In this document: positions 44,574 through 54,895 of the stretch, in pieces
Numbering within the stretch: the first letter of the stretch is position 1
Layout of the letters: every line of letters begins with the position of its first letter
NCBI GenBank assembly: GCA_910574455.1
Contig: CAJSYZ010000004.1
Coordinates: 744,001 to 808,000 of the forward strand
Source of the DNA: Trichaptum fuscoviolaceum
Taxonomy: Eukaryota > Basidiomycota > Agaricomycetes > Hymenochaetales > Trichaptaceae
Direction of reading: 5' to 3'
Length of the DNA: 64,000 bases
Notes under the pieces: generated by a model
The model's database searches: none
Seen by the model: the letters and a program-made list of their open reading frames with translations, nothing else
What the model was told of the DNA's origin: nothing
Position numbers and translations under genes: made by a program

Positions 44574-45403
44574 TGTTACGACCGTCGGGAATTGTAGCGG
44601 GAAACAGTTTCGGGAAACTGGAATTCACGACAAGAACCCGCGTTCGGGAATCTGGATTCGCGACTGGGAACGAGCGTGGGAATTCGGGCGGGAAACGCGC
44701 GGGATTCTATCCAGGCGCGTCGCGGGATTCTCAAGGCCAGCTAGGACTCTTCACTGCTTTGAACGTCAAGTAAGCGGATCCCTAAGGAAGCACTCCACAA
44801 GTAAGTATTGCGCAACTAACTACACAGGAGAAAAGAGAGAGATCGCACCTAAGGAAGCACTCCACAAGAGGTCAAAAGTGGGGTGCTCCTTACGATGCCT
44901 ACAGCTATTTATCTACTTCGTAAAGACTGTATAGTTAATCTACGCTAAGTGTCCTTGCGCAATGCGCACCTATCTACTACAAACGATACATGCTACGACC
45001 GCACTGCTAGGCATGTCTATCCCGTCTCTCCAGATGGCTACGGCCTGTCCGTGGACGTCAGCGTCCGGTCCGGGGCCGCGACTAGCCAGACTAGGTATGC
45101 CAGACTGTTGCAGGTCGTCACCTTGAGGTACTAACGGATTAATGAGCGTATGTTGATAAGTGAATGTACGTGTGCCGTGGCGGGTCGTCGTAAATGAATG
45201 TGTGTATGCGTGCATGGTGGTCGGGACGGTGGTGCGGGATAGGTCACGTGAGCGGGGGATCTTGCGGGGGATCGTGCGAGTCGGGAAAGGGGTTTCGCGC
45301 GGGGAATCCAATGGCGGGATTCTCCCCGCGGGATTGTCTGCTCATGTCGGGATCCTTGGCGGGAAAGTGCGGGAAATGAGAAAAGGGGCCTGGGATCTCG
45401 ACA
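44574..45403 (-). repeat. 3' LTR of chromovirus copy B
   Basis: TGTTACGACC to CTCGACA on the plus strand. The pol reading frame continues about 160 bp into it and stops at 45244. Confidence 0.96.
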
Positions 45404-48400
45404 TTACCCCCCTCCAAAGGCGCAACTCCGGGGCGCCAAGCTTGAATCTTGCTCAGGTCACAGAGCTCGATAGCGTTGACTTCTCGAGGGGCGTCCGGGT
45501 GTTTTCGATAGAAACTGCGAATTTTAGCCTTTGCATTACCCATATCCTTTGCGGGAATCCATGTATCTTCCGCGCTCGAATATCCCTTCCATCGTACCAA
45601 ATATTCAAACCTCCGTCTAAACCGTCTAGCGTCCAGTACCTCTTCCACCTCGTATTCCAGATCTCCTTCTACTTCGACTGGGGGCGGCGGGGGTTGCGTT
45701 CGACCGGGAATATCGTCTTCGTGGTATGGCGAGAGCAGCGATACGTGAAATACGGGATGAATCTTCAGCGACGCGGGGAGTTCGAGTTCGTAGGTGAGGT
45801 CACTTAGCTTTGCCTTCACTTTATACGGCCCTAGTCGTTTCGGTAATAATTTGCGCGCTCCCGGTCGCCGAACGTTCGTCGCCTCGAGCCATACTTTATC
45901 CCCGACTGCGTACTGCGGGGCCTCGTTCCTGGCCTGATCGTAGTGCTGCTTCATGCGCTCTGCCGCAACCTCCAAAGCCGCTCTTGCCTCTTCCTGTGCC
46001 TGCTGAAGCTCCTGTAGTCGTGCGTCCGCGGCGGGGACCGTGGACAGGCCGTCGCTCGGGGCAATCGTGAATTCGGGATTGTAGCCGTAGACGAGCGCGA
46101 ACGGGGATTGTCGTGTTGCCGCGTGCGCTTTCGTGTTGTGCGCGAACTCTGCCATCGGGAGTAATCCGGCCCAGTTTTCTTGTCGTGTATCTATGAAAGC
46201 CCGTAAATATTGTTCCAGCTCTTGGTTTACCCTTTCGGTTTGCCCATCCGTCTGCGGGTGATACGCAGTCGACGTGGTACCCTTGATACCGAGTCGGGAA
46301 AAAAGGGCTTTCATGAACTGCGCGACAAACTGTGGTCCGCGGTCGGATATGATCTGGCGGGGGGTTCCGTGCAGCTTCCAGACGTGTTGCAGGAAGAGTT
46401 CTGCGGTTTCCGGTGCATCGACATCAGACGTGGTCGGGATAAAATGCGCTTGCTTGGTGAGACGGTCGACCACCACGAAAATTGCGTCGTAATCCTCAGA
46501 TCGGGGGAGCTGGGTGATGAAATCGCACGAAATCGCCTGCCAGGGGCCCTGCGGGATTTCGTTCGGTTGCAGGAGTCCTACCGGGCGTTGGGATCGGTTC
46601 TTCGTGCGTGCACAGGTATCGCATCCCGAAACGTATCGTTCTACGAAGTTAGACATCCCGGGCCACCAGTAGTTGCGGCTTACCATCTCAAACGTTTTCC
46701 AACGTCCAGGATGTCCGGCGGGGAGACTGTCGTGGTAAGTCTTCACCACATCCCGGCGAATGGTCTCGTCTTTCGGGACGTAAACCTTACCCTGGTACAG
46801 GATGAGGCCTTCCTCGGTGCTCCAGTCCTCAAGTTCCTTGGTCAGGACTCGAGGCGCCTTGGACTTGACCAGCTCGATCGCGTCCACCAGTTCGTCTTCA
46901 TATTGATCTGACTTACGAATGCGTCGTAGGAGGGCCTGATCCCCGTGTACCTGCGTCATTCCCCGCCGAATTGCCTTTAGTCGAAACATTTCGGGGGTCA
47001 AGAGGGTCCGCCCCGTGTTGTCTTCGCCTTCGGGTTGAAGATCGACGCGTCGTGACATGGCGTCGGGTTTGCCCCCGAGTCGCCCTGGGCGATGGCGAAT
47101 CGTAAAATCGAAGCGGGTGAGGAACAGACTCCACCGGGCTTGGCGTCGCGTCAGCGTTCGGGATTCAGAGAAATATAGCAGATTCTTGTGGTCAGACACG
47201 ATATCGAGTTTATGACTCGCACCTTCGAGATAATGTCGCCACTCGTCAAGAGCTCGAATAATCGCGAGTAGCTCCTTGTCATAAATCTCGTAGTTGCGTT
47301 CCGCATCGTTGAGGGATTTCGAGAAAAAGGCGACCGGATGTATCAGCCCGTCGTCGCCTTCCTGGGACAAGACCGCGCCGGTCGCGAAATCAGAGGCGTC
47401 GCATTCCACGATGAATTGTCGCGACATGTCTGGCATCATCAGGACGGGGGCGGTCGTGAACATGCGCTTGAGATGGTCGAAGGCGAACTGCTGGTTTTCT
47501 GTCCAGGCCCAGCGAACGTCCTTCTTCAGCAGCGTCGTGAGCGGTTTGACGATGTGCGAGAAATCCCGAATGAAGCGTCGATAGAAATTCGCGAACCCGA
47601 GGAAGGCTTGAATGTCTTTCACCTTTTTCGGGGTAGGCCAGTCGAGGACCGCCTGTACCTTGGCGGGATCCATAGCCACCTTTCCCTGCGAAATAATCAT
47701 CCCGAGATACTCGACGGAAGTCTGTTTGAATTTGCACTTTTCGGGTTTACAGAACAAGTCGTTTTCGCGCAGCCGCTTAAGGACTTCCCGTACGTGTTCC
47801 TCGTGCTGCGATTCATCTTCGGAAAAGATTAGCAAGTCGTCAAGATAGATGATCACGTATACTCCAATGAGATCTTTGAAGATATCGTTCATCATATGCT
47901 GGAAGGTCGCCGGGGCATTCGTGAGCCCGAATGTCATCACCGTTGGTTCGAAATGTCCTGCCTGAGTCCGAAATGCGGCCTTCCACTCGTCGCCTTGCTT
48001 CAGTCGCACGTTGTGGTAGCCCCATCGCAAATCTAACGTCGTGAAAACCTTCGCCTTTTGCAGTGCGTCTACGAGTTCCATCGTGAGGGGAAGCGGGTAT
48101 CGATTCTTGACCGTGATATCGTTCAGTCGTCGGTAATCGACTACCATGCGCAAGGTTCCGTCCTTTTTCTTGATAAAGAAGACGGGAGCCGCTGCAGGGG
48201 ATTTCGAAGGTCGTATGTACCCTTTGCGCAGGTTTTCGTCAACGAATTCGCGAAGGGCGTCGCGTTCGGCCGGGGCCAACGGATAGATTTTGCTGTACGG
48301 GGGAACCTTCCCGGGTTCTAAATCTATGGCGTGATGATCATACGGCTTGCGTAGTGGAAGCCTTTCGGATTCAACTTTCGAGAAAACGTCGGCAAACTCA

Positions 48401-49137
48401 CGAAATTCGGGGGGAACTAGTTCCTCGAAGGTTTTCTCGCCTTCCTTCACTGCTGACTTCTCCGCGATGGCCTGGGAGTGGGTGTACGAGGCGGCAATTT
48501 TGTACGCGAAGTGGTCGTCCGTCGTGACGAAGTAGGATTCAGCGTCGTGGTACTGGTCCCAATATTTTTCTGAGTACCGAAATCCTGGTGGGACAGCTTC
48601 CCATTCGGCCTGGGTCCTGTCGGGCCCCCAGGGGGTCTCGACTTCTTCTGCTATGGCGAGGCGGGGAAGAGGGACCAGGCGTTGCTGGTTGTCACACTGA
48701 GGTGGGCAGCGGTTGAGATCGACCACATCGTTGGTCCAGTCAATGGTTGGGTTATGGTGCCGCAACCAGTCGATCCCCATGATAATATCGTCGTCGCCAA
48801 TATCCGCGACGGCCATGGTCAACTGTTCTAAGTGTCCCTTCATCTCGACGTTGAGGACTACTTCCTTGGTGATGCGTCCAATCGCGTTCGGGGAATTGTC
48901 CGCGTTGCGCAAAAGTATCGGGATTACCAATTCCCGAGTCTGGAGTCCGTGTCGCGAAACGTAGCGGGAATTTATGAAAGTTCCCGACGCACCGCTGTCT
49001 AACATTACTGTGGCTAAGGCATCCGTTTTTCCGTCGCTAACCTGTACCGGGAACTTCAAATGTCGTCGAAGACGACGGTCTATTGTAGAGATGGTTAAAT
49101 ACAAGGGACCATTATTAAGAGAGTTCTTCGGCCACAA
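45244..49137 (-). CDS. Pol polyprotein, chromovirus copy B
   Basis: 1297 residues from the first Met. Protease LDSGASGTF near 46-54; reverse transcriptase about 250-435 with VDYRRLNDI, FGLTNAPATFQHMMND and catalytic YLDD near 430; RNase H about 520-650 (ECDASDFATGAVLSQ, YEIYDKELLAIIRALDEWRH); integrase zinc finger HxH..CDTC near 800-845; catalytic core Asp (CDFITQLP), Asp (SDRGPQFV), Glu (TERVNQELEQY); C-terminal chromodomain YEVEEVLDARRFRRRFEYLV..WKGYSS..TWIPA near 1160-1215. The chromodomain places it among chromoviruses and probably directs integration to modified histones. The frame is open upstream of this Met only up to the indel near 49193, so fusion to gag in this copy is broken. Confidence 0.95.
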   Translation of the reverse strand: MWPKNSLNNGPLYLTISTIDRRLRRHLKFPVQVSDGKTDALATVMLDSGASGTFINSRYVSRHGLQTRELVIPILLRNADNSPNAIGRITKEVVLNVEMKGHLEQLTMAVADIGDDDIIMGIDWLRHHNPTIDWTNDVVDLNRCPPQCDNQQRLVPLPRLAIAEEVETPWGPDRTQAEWEAVPPGFRYSEKYWDQYHDAESYFVTTDDHFAYKIAASYTHSQAIAEKSAVKEGEKTFEELVPPEFREFADVFSKVESERLPLRKPYDHHAIDLEPGKVPPYSKIYPLAPAERDALREFVDENLRKGYIRPSKSPAAAPVFFIKKKDGTLRMVVDYRRLNDITVKNRYPLPLTMELVDALQKAKVFTTLDLRWGYHNVRLKQGDEWKAAFRTQAGHFEPTVMTFGLTNAPATFQHMMNDIFKDLIGVYVIIYLDDLLIFSEDESQHEEHVREVLKRLRENDLFCKPEKCKFKQTSVEYLGMIISQGKVAMDPAKVQAVLDWPTPKKVKDIQAFLGFANFYRRFIRDFSHIVKPLTTLLKKDVRWAWTENQQFAFDHLKRMFTTAPVLMMPDMSRQFIVECDASDFATGAVLSQEGDDGLIHPVAFFSKSLNDAERNYEIYDKELLAIIRALDEWRHYLEGASHKLDIVSDHKNLLYFSESRTLTRRQARWSLFLTRFDFTIRHRPGRLGGKPDAMSRRVDLQPEGEDNTGRTLLTPEMFRLKAIRRGMTQVHGDQALLRRIRKSDQYEDELVDAIELVKSKAPRVLTKELEDWSTEEGLILYQGKVYVPKDETIRRDVVKTYHDSLPAGHPGRWKTFEMVSRNYWWPGMSNFVERYVSGCDTCARTKNRSQRPVGLLQPNEIPQGPWQAISCDFITQLPRSEDYDAIFVVVDRLTKQAHFIPTTSDVDAPETAELFLQHVWKLHGTPRQIISDRGPQFVAQFMKALFSRLGIKGTTSTAYHPQTDGQTERVNQELEQYLRAFIDTRQENWAGLLPMAEFAHNTKAHAATRQSPFALVYGYNPEFTIAPSDGLSTVPAADARLQELQQAQEEARAALEVAAERMKQHYDQARNEAPQYAVGDKVWLEATNVRRPGARKLLPKRLGPYKVKAKLSDLTYELELPASLKIHPVFHVSLLSPYHEDDIPGRTQPPPPPVEVEGDLEYEVEEVLDARRFRRRFEYLVRWKGYSSAEDTWIPAKDMGNAKAKIRSFYRKHPDAPREVNAIELCDLSKIQAWRPGVAPLEGGNVEIPGPFSHFPHFPAKDPDMSRQSRGENPAIGFPARNPFPDSHDPPQDPPLT
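45404..45418 (-). other. Polypurine tract of copy B
   Basis: On the element strand, TTTGGAGGGGGGTAA ends directly at the 3' LTR. This is the plus-strand DNA primer site during reverse transcription. Confidence 0.75.
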
Positions 49138-49178
49138 GGGCGGTTGGGTCGTATAGGGCGCGACTGAGCAATACGACC

Positions 49179-50388
49179 CTACTGAAAATCCGCTGGGGGG
49201 GCGGGGCTTCGGGATTGTGCACGTTCTTGGCGGCGGGCGTCATGGCGGCGAATGCGTTCTGTAGCACGGACTGCTGCACATTCTGGACGTACTGTTCCGC
49301 CATACGTTTGAGCGTTTCTTCGAACGACTGGAGCGCGGGGGGCGCGGGGCTCGACGGGGACGTGGATTTCGTAGCCTTTAGGTTTCGGGTTGGCGGTCGC
49401 GTTGGGCAATCGCTCACTAAATGGTCTTTCTCTCCGCAGTAGTAGCATAGTCCCTTACTCCTGCGCTCCCGGCGCACCCTGTCAATCTCCATTGCGTTGG
49501 GATCCTTCGTCGAGCTTGCGCCCGCAGTCGGGATCGTACGCGGAGCTGAACTAGTGGTGCCGGGATTGCTTCGGGGCGTAGCCACTGGCTTTGATACTGG
49601 TCCATAGGCGTGTGCGAGCCTTAGCTTCTCGTCCGTCTCGGAAACCCAGTTGACGTAGGCATCGAATTTCATATCCTTCGCCTCTGTGCTGGCGATGTGC
49701 TGGCGAACCTGGTCTTTGAGTCCCTTCCGGAACATGTCGAGGTAGATGACATCCGTCGTTGCGTCCTTGGGCCACCCGGTGAGGGCTTGGAGGGCACGGA
49801 ATTGCGACGCAAACTCGGCGACCGTTCCTGTCTGGCGTAGGCGCATCAGCTTGTCGGCTGCGGCTTTGTCTGCATCGATTTCTCCGTAAGAGGCGCGAAG
49901 GGCGGCGAACAGGGCCTCCAGGCTGGCGGCTTCTGGCGGTGTCGGGATGTCTGGAGTCGATCTAGAATGGGTCGCGCCCAGTCTTGCGCCGGTCCCCGCA
50001 GTAGCATCAGGGCGAATGCGACCTTGCGGGTTTCGTTCAGCCCAGGATGTTGTCCGAACAGGTAGAGCTTAATCTGGTGAATCCAGTTTTCCAGCTTGGC
50101 TCGTTCGCCTTCGAAGGTGTCGGGAAGCTTCATCTTGAGCCCTGCTCCACCCCCAGACGGGGAGGCGGGCTGGCTCGCGATTTGGGCTTCTAACGCCTGG
50201 TTGGCGTGCTTGAGCTGGGCGACAGTGTTCTGAACCTGATTGTGTTCGTTGACTAACTTGGAGTAGCGTTTTTCGAGGGTGTCGAGGCGATCAAGGATGG
50301 GCTGGAGTTTGTCTTCCTCCATCGAGGAGCTCGGGGACGGGAAAGCGAAGGTATCTGCGAGTCCTCCCCATTCCTGGTGGGACGACAT
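49179..50388 (-). pseudogene. Gag, chromovirus copy B, frameshifted
   Basis: Start MSSHQEWGGLADTF at 50388 and clearly the same protein as Gag of copy A. A 1-base deletion near 49950 (GATGTCTGGAG for GATGTCCTGGAG in copy A) shifts the frame after ILDRLQ. Two extra G in a G-run at about 49195-49201 shift it again before the gag stop. The CCHC knuckle CYYCGEKDHLVSDC is intact in its own frame. Translation would stop in the capsid region. Confidence 0.9.
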
Positions 50389-50450
50389 CGCGGGTCGGCG
50401 GTACGGGTGCGGGGGTAGAAGTAAAGAGCGTGAGGGTGTCGAGTCCGAGC

Positions 50451-50462
50451 GGCGGTGAGCCA
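50451..50462 (-). other. Possible primer-binding site, copy B
   Basis: TGGCTCACCGCC on the element strand, 15 bases inside the 5' LTR; identical in copy A. See the caveat on spacing there. Confidence 0.3.
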
Positions 50463-50477
50463 GGACTTTTGACCTAA

Positions 50478-51307
50478 TGTTACGACCGTCGGGAATTGTA
50501 GCGGGAAACAGTTTCGGGAAACTGGAATTCACGGCAAGAACCCGCGTTCGGGAATCTGGATTCGCGACTGGGAACGAGCGTGGGAATTCGGGCGGGAAAC
50601 GCGCGGGATTCTATCCAGGCGCGTCGCGGGATTCTCAAGGCCAGCTAGGACTCTTCACTGCTTTGAACGTCAAGTAAGCGGATCCCTAAGGAAGCACTCC
50701 ACAAGTAAGTATTGCGCAACTAACTACACAGGAGAAAAGAGAGAGATCGCACCTAAGGAAGCACTCCACAAGAGGTCAAAAGTGGGGTGCTCCTTACGAT
50801 GCCTACAGCTATTTATCTACTTCGTAAAGACTGTATAGTTAATCTACGCTAAGTGTCCTTGCGCAATGCGCACCTATCTACTACAAACGATACATGCTAC
50901 GACCGCACTGCTAGGCATGTCTATCCCGTCTCTCCAGATGGCTACGGCCTGTCCGTGGACGTCAGCGTCCGGTCCGGGGCCGCGACTAGCCAGACTAGGT
51001 ATGCCAGACTGTTGCAGGTCGTCACCTTGAGGTACTAACGGATTAATGAGCGTATGTTGATAAGTGAATGTACGTGTGCCGTGGCGGGTCGTCGTAAATG
51101 AATGTGTGTATGCGTGCATGGTGGTCGGGACGGTGGTGCGGGATAGGTCACGTGAGCGGGGGATCTTGCGGGGGATCGTGCGAGTCGGGAAAGGGGTTTC
51201 GCGCGGGGAATCCAATGGCGGGATTCTCCCCGCGGGATTGTCTGCTCATGTCGGGATCCTTGGCGGGAAAGTGCGGGAAATGAGAAAAGGGGCCTGGGAT
51301 CTCGACA
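50478..51307 (-). repeat. 5' LTR of chromovirus copy B
   Basis: 830 bp, same termini as the left LTR, one difference seen. It should carry the element's promoter and transcription start; none was pinpointed. Confidence 0.96.
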
Positions 51308-51312
51308 GTCTC
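51308..51312. other. Target-site duplication, right (GTCTC)
   Basis: Matches 44569-44573. Confidence 0.95.
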
Positions 51313-51930
51313 CTTCAGTATAACATAGACACCGTCTTCTATTTAATATGGGATGCAAAGTAGCTGAAACAGAACCGTTAGACTACAAAGTAAAGAAGCA
51401 ATCTGTTAATGCAGCAAATTAAGCTCACCTTCCACTATGGCCTCGGAGAGGCTCAGTTTCGCAGGGACATTCGCAAAGACACCATCATTCCCAGTCCCGC
51501 CGCCGACGTTGCGCCTTTGTTCCTTGCGCCAACTTCCAATTAAGTGACCTGCAATACGGCCAGGGAGGACGCGGCGTGCCCACTCAAGGCCCGGGCCACG
51601 TACCCATGTGCCACAATTTGAGCGGACATGCAGCAGGGCTAGCTGTGCTTGAGTAGTTTGCCCCGTGCCAGTGTTTCCGGCAGCTACAATGCTCACTGCA
51701 CCTGACACATTTGCGCTTGGTGTTGGATGTCCTCACAGACAAAGCCGGCTTGCACCGCCGCAGGGTATAGACACGGAGACACTGGGGCAGCTATTGCTCA
51801 TCACATAGGAACTGGAGGGCAGCGCGCTGTTGACCTGCGAAGGGTGGATCGTCGAAGGCTTGCGCTCGGTGCGCATATGTAGTTTGAAGGACAGGCAAAA
51901 ACTTGAACGCGTGAGAACAAAAACTTGAAT
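51313..51930. other. Right flank of copy B; no recognised gene
   Basis: A 100-residue minus-strand frame at 51406-51708 (CGTWVRGPGLEWARR) is protein-like but not recognised. Nothing else supported. Confidence 0.35.
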
Positions 51931-52199
51931 GTGTGAGAACAACTTGCTTTGAAAAGCAGTTTCGGTACCGAAAGGTCAAGTCACGAGACCGGATGAGTTT
52001 TGGCAGAGAATCCGGACAGTTGCGTTTTCCTAAGGTACCCAAGCGAACCCTACGGGGTCGCGGGAACAAGCAGTTAGTGGCTGCGAGTTCCTCACAGCAG
52101 AGCCCGCTACCCGTGGATGGGTGTGAGGTTATTGTTAGAGAGAAAAAACATTTTTTCTTTACATCCGTACATACAAAATTCTATTATGTTATAATTACA
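51931..52199. mobile_element. Hairpin-bearing repeat H, copy 2
   Basis: Diverged relative of 43800-44060. The outer stem GGGTCGCGGG / CCCGCTACCC (about 52055 and 52103) has one mismatch and the inner GCTGCGAG / CTCACAGC one mismatch. Its right end abuts the truncated exportin coding sequence at 52199. Confidence 0.55.
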
Positions 52200-53740
52200 C
52201 ACCTGATTTCGGAAGGGGTACAAAAAGCAAATCACATCAACCTGGAGAATTGGATGCACGGAGTTCTCATCGGCTTGTAGGTCCTTGTACACATGTTGCG
52301 AGAAGAACTGCATGACGTCCACGAGAGCATTTGTGCTTGTAACACCTAGCTATAGATCCAACAAATTATTCACGGTTCCTCCTAAACGATTTGCATCACT
52401 CACCTGAGCTGTTGTGCCAACAGGTGCCACCGCCATGAGCAGGTATACACTCTCATCCTTCCTCTTCCAGCTCTCCTTGTCGCCCTTCTTCCTGTTGTGC
52501 TCCTCCAGTCCGTTCCCTACTAGCGTTAAGAGGACTTCGGTTGTCTCAGCCTCGAAACCTGAGGCAACGAGTACAGGGAGAACATTGGCCGCAGCTTGTC
52601 GCCACGTGGTTCCCTCCGTAGTCAACCCGCCAATGGACCAAGAGGACACCACGAAAGAAAGGTCGACTGGGACATACTCCAGAGGATCGTCCTCAAATTG
52701 TTCCACTACGTGTTCTGCAGGTTAAGGTAATATCAGTAAAAAGATGAGCGCGATTAAAGAAGAAGCTTGCGCACCTCGTAATGTGACATTGGCGACAACT
52801 ACGCCATTGAACACAACCTTAATCATCTCCCTTTCCGCTAACGTCGCCTTGTAGTTTCCTGATCGAATGACCGTGCTGAGGAAGCGTAGTCCCTGACTGA
52901 CCAGCCCGTCACATGCTATCTGACCTCCACCGAGATGTCCCCACAGAGCTGTGTCCGGTACGGTATTTGAAGACGAGAGGGCCTCCGTGTATCGATGCGT
53001 ATAAAGCTTGGCGAGCTCGAAGATCGAAGTTTTGATTTGGGTGAGAAAAGAGGGAGTCGGATTGTTGGGATCACCGCGCATGATCTCGAGGTCCCAAGTA
53101 AGGAACTTGGTGAGCACTCCCTGCTCGGCGCCAAAGAAAGCGGAGTGCAAATCTTCAAAAGTGGGAGGCAGATCCTGGCACGTCATGTTGTAGAAGATTG
53201 ACAGAAGCACAACCTGAGCCTGCGCCATCGCTTCAGTTCCCGACCCCTTCAGAAGATTGGTGGCAGTGTGTTCGAAGATTTATGCCCGAGAGCGGCTCAA
53301 AATGAAGTTGATCGTCGTGTAGAGCGAGTCTGTGCGTATTTCAGAACGCCAAGGCGCGAAGATCGAGTGGGCAGTTTCGAGAACAGAGACGTTTGTTGGA
53401 TAATTTGCAGCGTCGGGTGAGAGTGAAGAGATGAGCTGATTGATGAGATCTGGCCACTGCTCGGGGAAATCATACTTTGCGACAATGGATACGGCCTCCG
53501 CAACCTGCGCTCGTAATGTCTTGTCCGCTGGACTCGAAAGCACGATAACCAGCTGACCCTTCAGCTGCGTATTCTCTGCGTCCGCCAAAGGCGAGTCCCA
53601 TCGCCGTTTGATCGTGTTCTTGAGATAGACACTGGCTACGAGCCGCACCGAACGGTCTTGGGAGACATTGAGTATGAGCTGCAAAGGCGGGCGGCAGATC
53701 CTGGCAGGTCAAGTCGTAGAAGATTGACAAAAGAACAAAA
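52200..53740 (-). pseudogene. CSE1: Exportin-2 (CSE1/CAS) pseudogene, truncated and rearranged
   Basis: CSE1 recycles importin-alpha to the cytoplasm with Ran-GTP. Segments in order on the minus strand: LILNVSQDRSVRLVASVYLK, FPEQWPDLINQLISSL, VLETAHSIFAPWRSEIR; then IFEHTATNLL..AQAQVVLL, FYNMTCQDLPPTFEDLHSAF, IKTSIFELAKLYT, GLRFLSTVIRSGNYKA; EQFEDDPLEYVPVDLS; DVMQFFSQHVYKDLQ and HPILQVDVICFLYPFRNQ. About 430 of the family's roughly 960 residues are present. The N-terminus is replaced by a displaced copy of FYDLTCQDLPPAF (53690-53725). An in-frame TAA at 53280 interrupts the body, and the C-terminal half is lost at 52199 against repeat H. Confidence 0.85.
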
Positions 53741-54895
53741 CATTAGCAATGTCATGAACATGTAGGATAGGTGAAAGAGGAATCAATAAGAAACTCACAA
53801 GGGCGCGTCGCCATTAGGAGTGTTAATACGTGAGTCCGACGTACAAGAAAGCCAAGAAAGAGATTGGCCAGCGTTGGCGACGACGGCGAGGACTGCTGCG
53901 GTGTCTCGGAAACACCCGAGACAGTACTTTACATAACCTGCACATCTTTGTCATTGTCATGTGAGCAAAAAAGACTTATATATCGAAATCTGCCCATATA
54001 TATCCAAGGACCCCCCAAATAAGGCAGAAAAACGTGACCATTTGACTTTTGGCGGGCGCTGGACACGGTTGCATACCCTAAGAATACCCAGCTACCCAAG
54101 GGGTAGCGGGAATATTTGTAGTTGCAGCCATGACGCTCACCTCTGGGACACCGTTTTCCGATATGAGAAAAGGTAACTATTGCACTTTGTATTGACTCAA
54201 CTGTATAACACACATCAGGCCTGTAAACCGATGCTGGACTTAAGTGGGGCTGAGTAAACCTAGAGACGAGCGCTTGTATAGCGCAAACAGAATTTGGAAA
54301 AGTTAGCGTTGTTCGTCAGGATGAGAGAGGAGACTCACAGAAGAATGCTTGCGCCACAGCGCTTTGGTCTGTCCCCGTCCCGTCCCCACATTAACAAGTT
54401 CGAGCACGGAACGTAGAAGAATATCTGTGGTGATAATGTACTGCAAGACGTTCGTTTGTGCATTCGTGTCAGATGCTGCATCTCTGGTGTTCCGCATGGT
54501 TCGGTGAGATTCCCACACCTTTCTCGTTCATTGAACAAAGCAGAAGGCACTAGAAATTGTACTTGGTCTTTCTTCTCGCCTCCGCTTTCGCAGGCATCGG
54601 CACAGTTGACAGGAGATCCAGCCACAGCACCCACTGGAGATACTGTGCGTGCTGACGAACGACATGAGCGAGGGCAGCTCTTAGAAAGTTAGGATAGCAT
54701 GTTGATGGCGATGGCTCTCCCGCTCAAGAGAGACTGGGAAAAGGATCTCGAAGAAAAGGCTGCACGTCCTCCCACCCGCCGTCACCAAGTCTGCCTCTAC
54801 ATGGGCCCGAGTCCGGAGAATCCCTCTGGCTGATTTGTCATTGTGTCCGCTAGTAAGCTTGTGTCCGCTAAGTTGTCGACCCCTGGCCAGAGTTA
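53741..54895. other. No intact gene; unrecognised coding-like piece
   Basis: 54303-54640 on the minus strand reads as two protein-like pieces (TNVLQYIITTDILLRSVLEL, QVQFLVPSALFNERE) separated by a possible short intron, without a recognised family. About 54055-54130 contains a fragment related to repeat H (GGGGTAGCGGGAA). Confidence 0.4.

Larger units (their letters stand above)
44574..51307 (-). mobile_element. Ty3/gypsy chromovirus, copy B, structurally complete
   Basis: 6734 bp, minus strand, with two 830-bp LTRs and a perfect 5-bp target duplication. Order on the element strand: 5' LTR (50478-51307), gag, protease, reverse transcriptase, RNase H, integrase, chromodomain, polypurine tract, 3' LTR (44574-45403). 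Only one base was seen to differ between the LTRs (about 44630 versus 50534), so the insertion is recent. Pol is a single open frame, but gag carries indels; copy A shows the reverse pattern. Confidence 0.97.

Noticed and set aside
45160..45807. 215-residue plus-strand open frame
   Set aside because: It is the antisense of the LTR and pol end of copy B; similar antisense frames occur throughout this GC-rich element and have no family motifs.
46210..46911. 233-residue plus-strand open frame
   Set aside because: Exact antisense of the integrase region of pol; a shadow frame.
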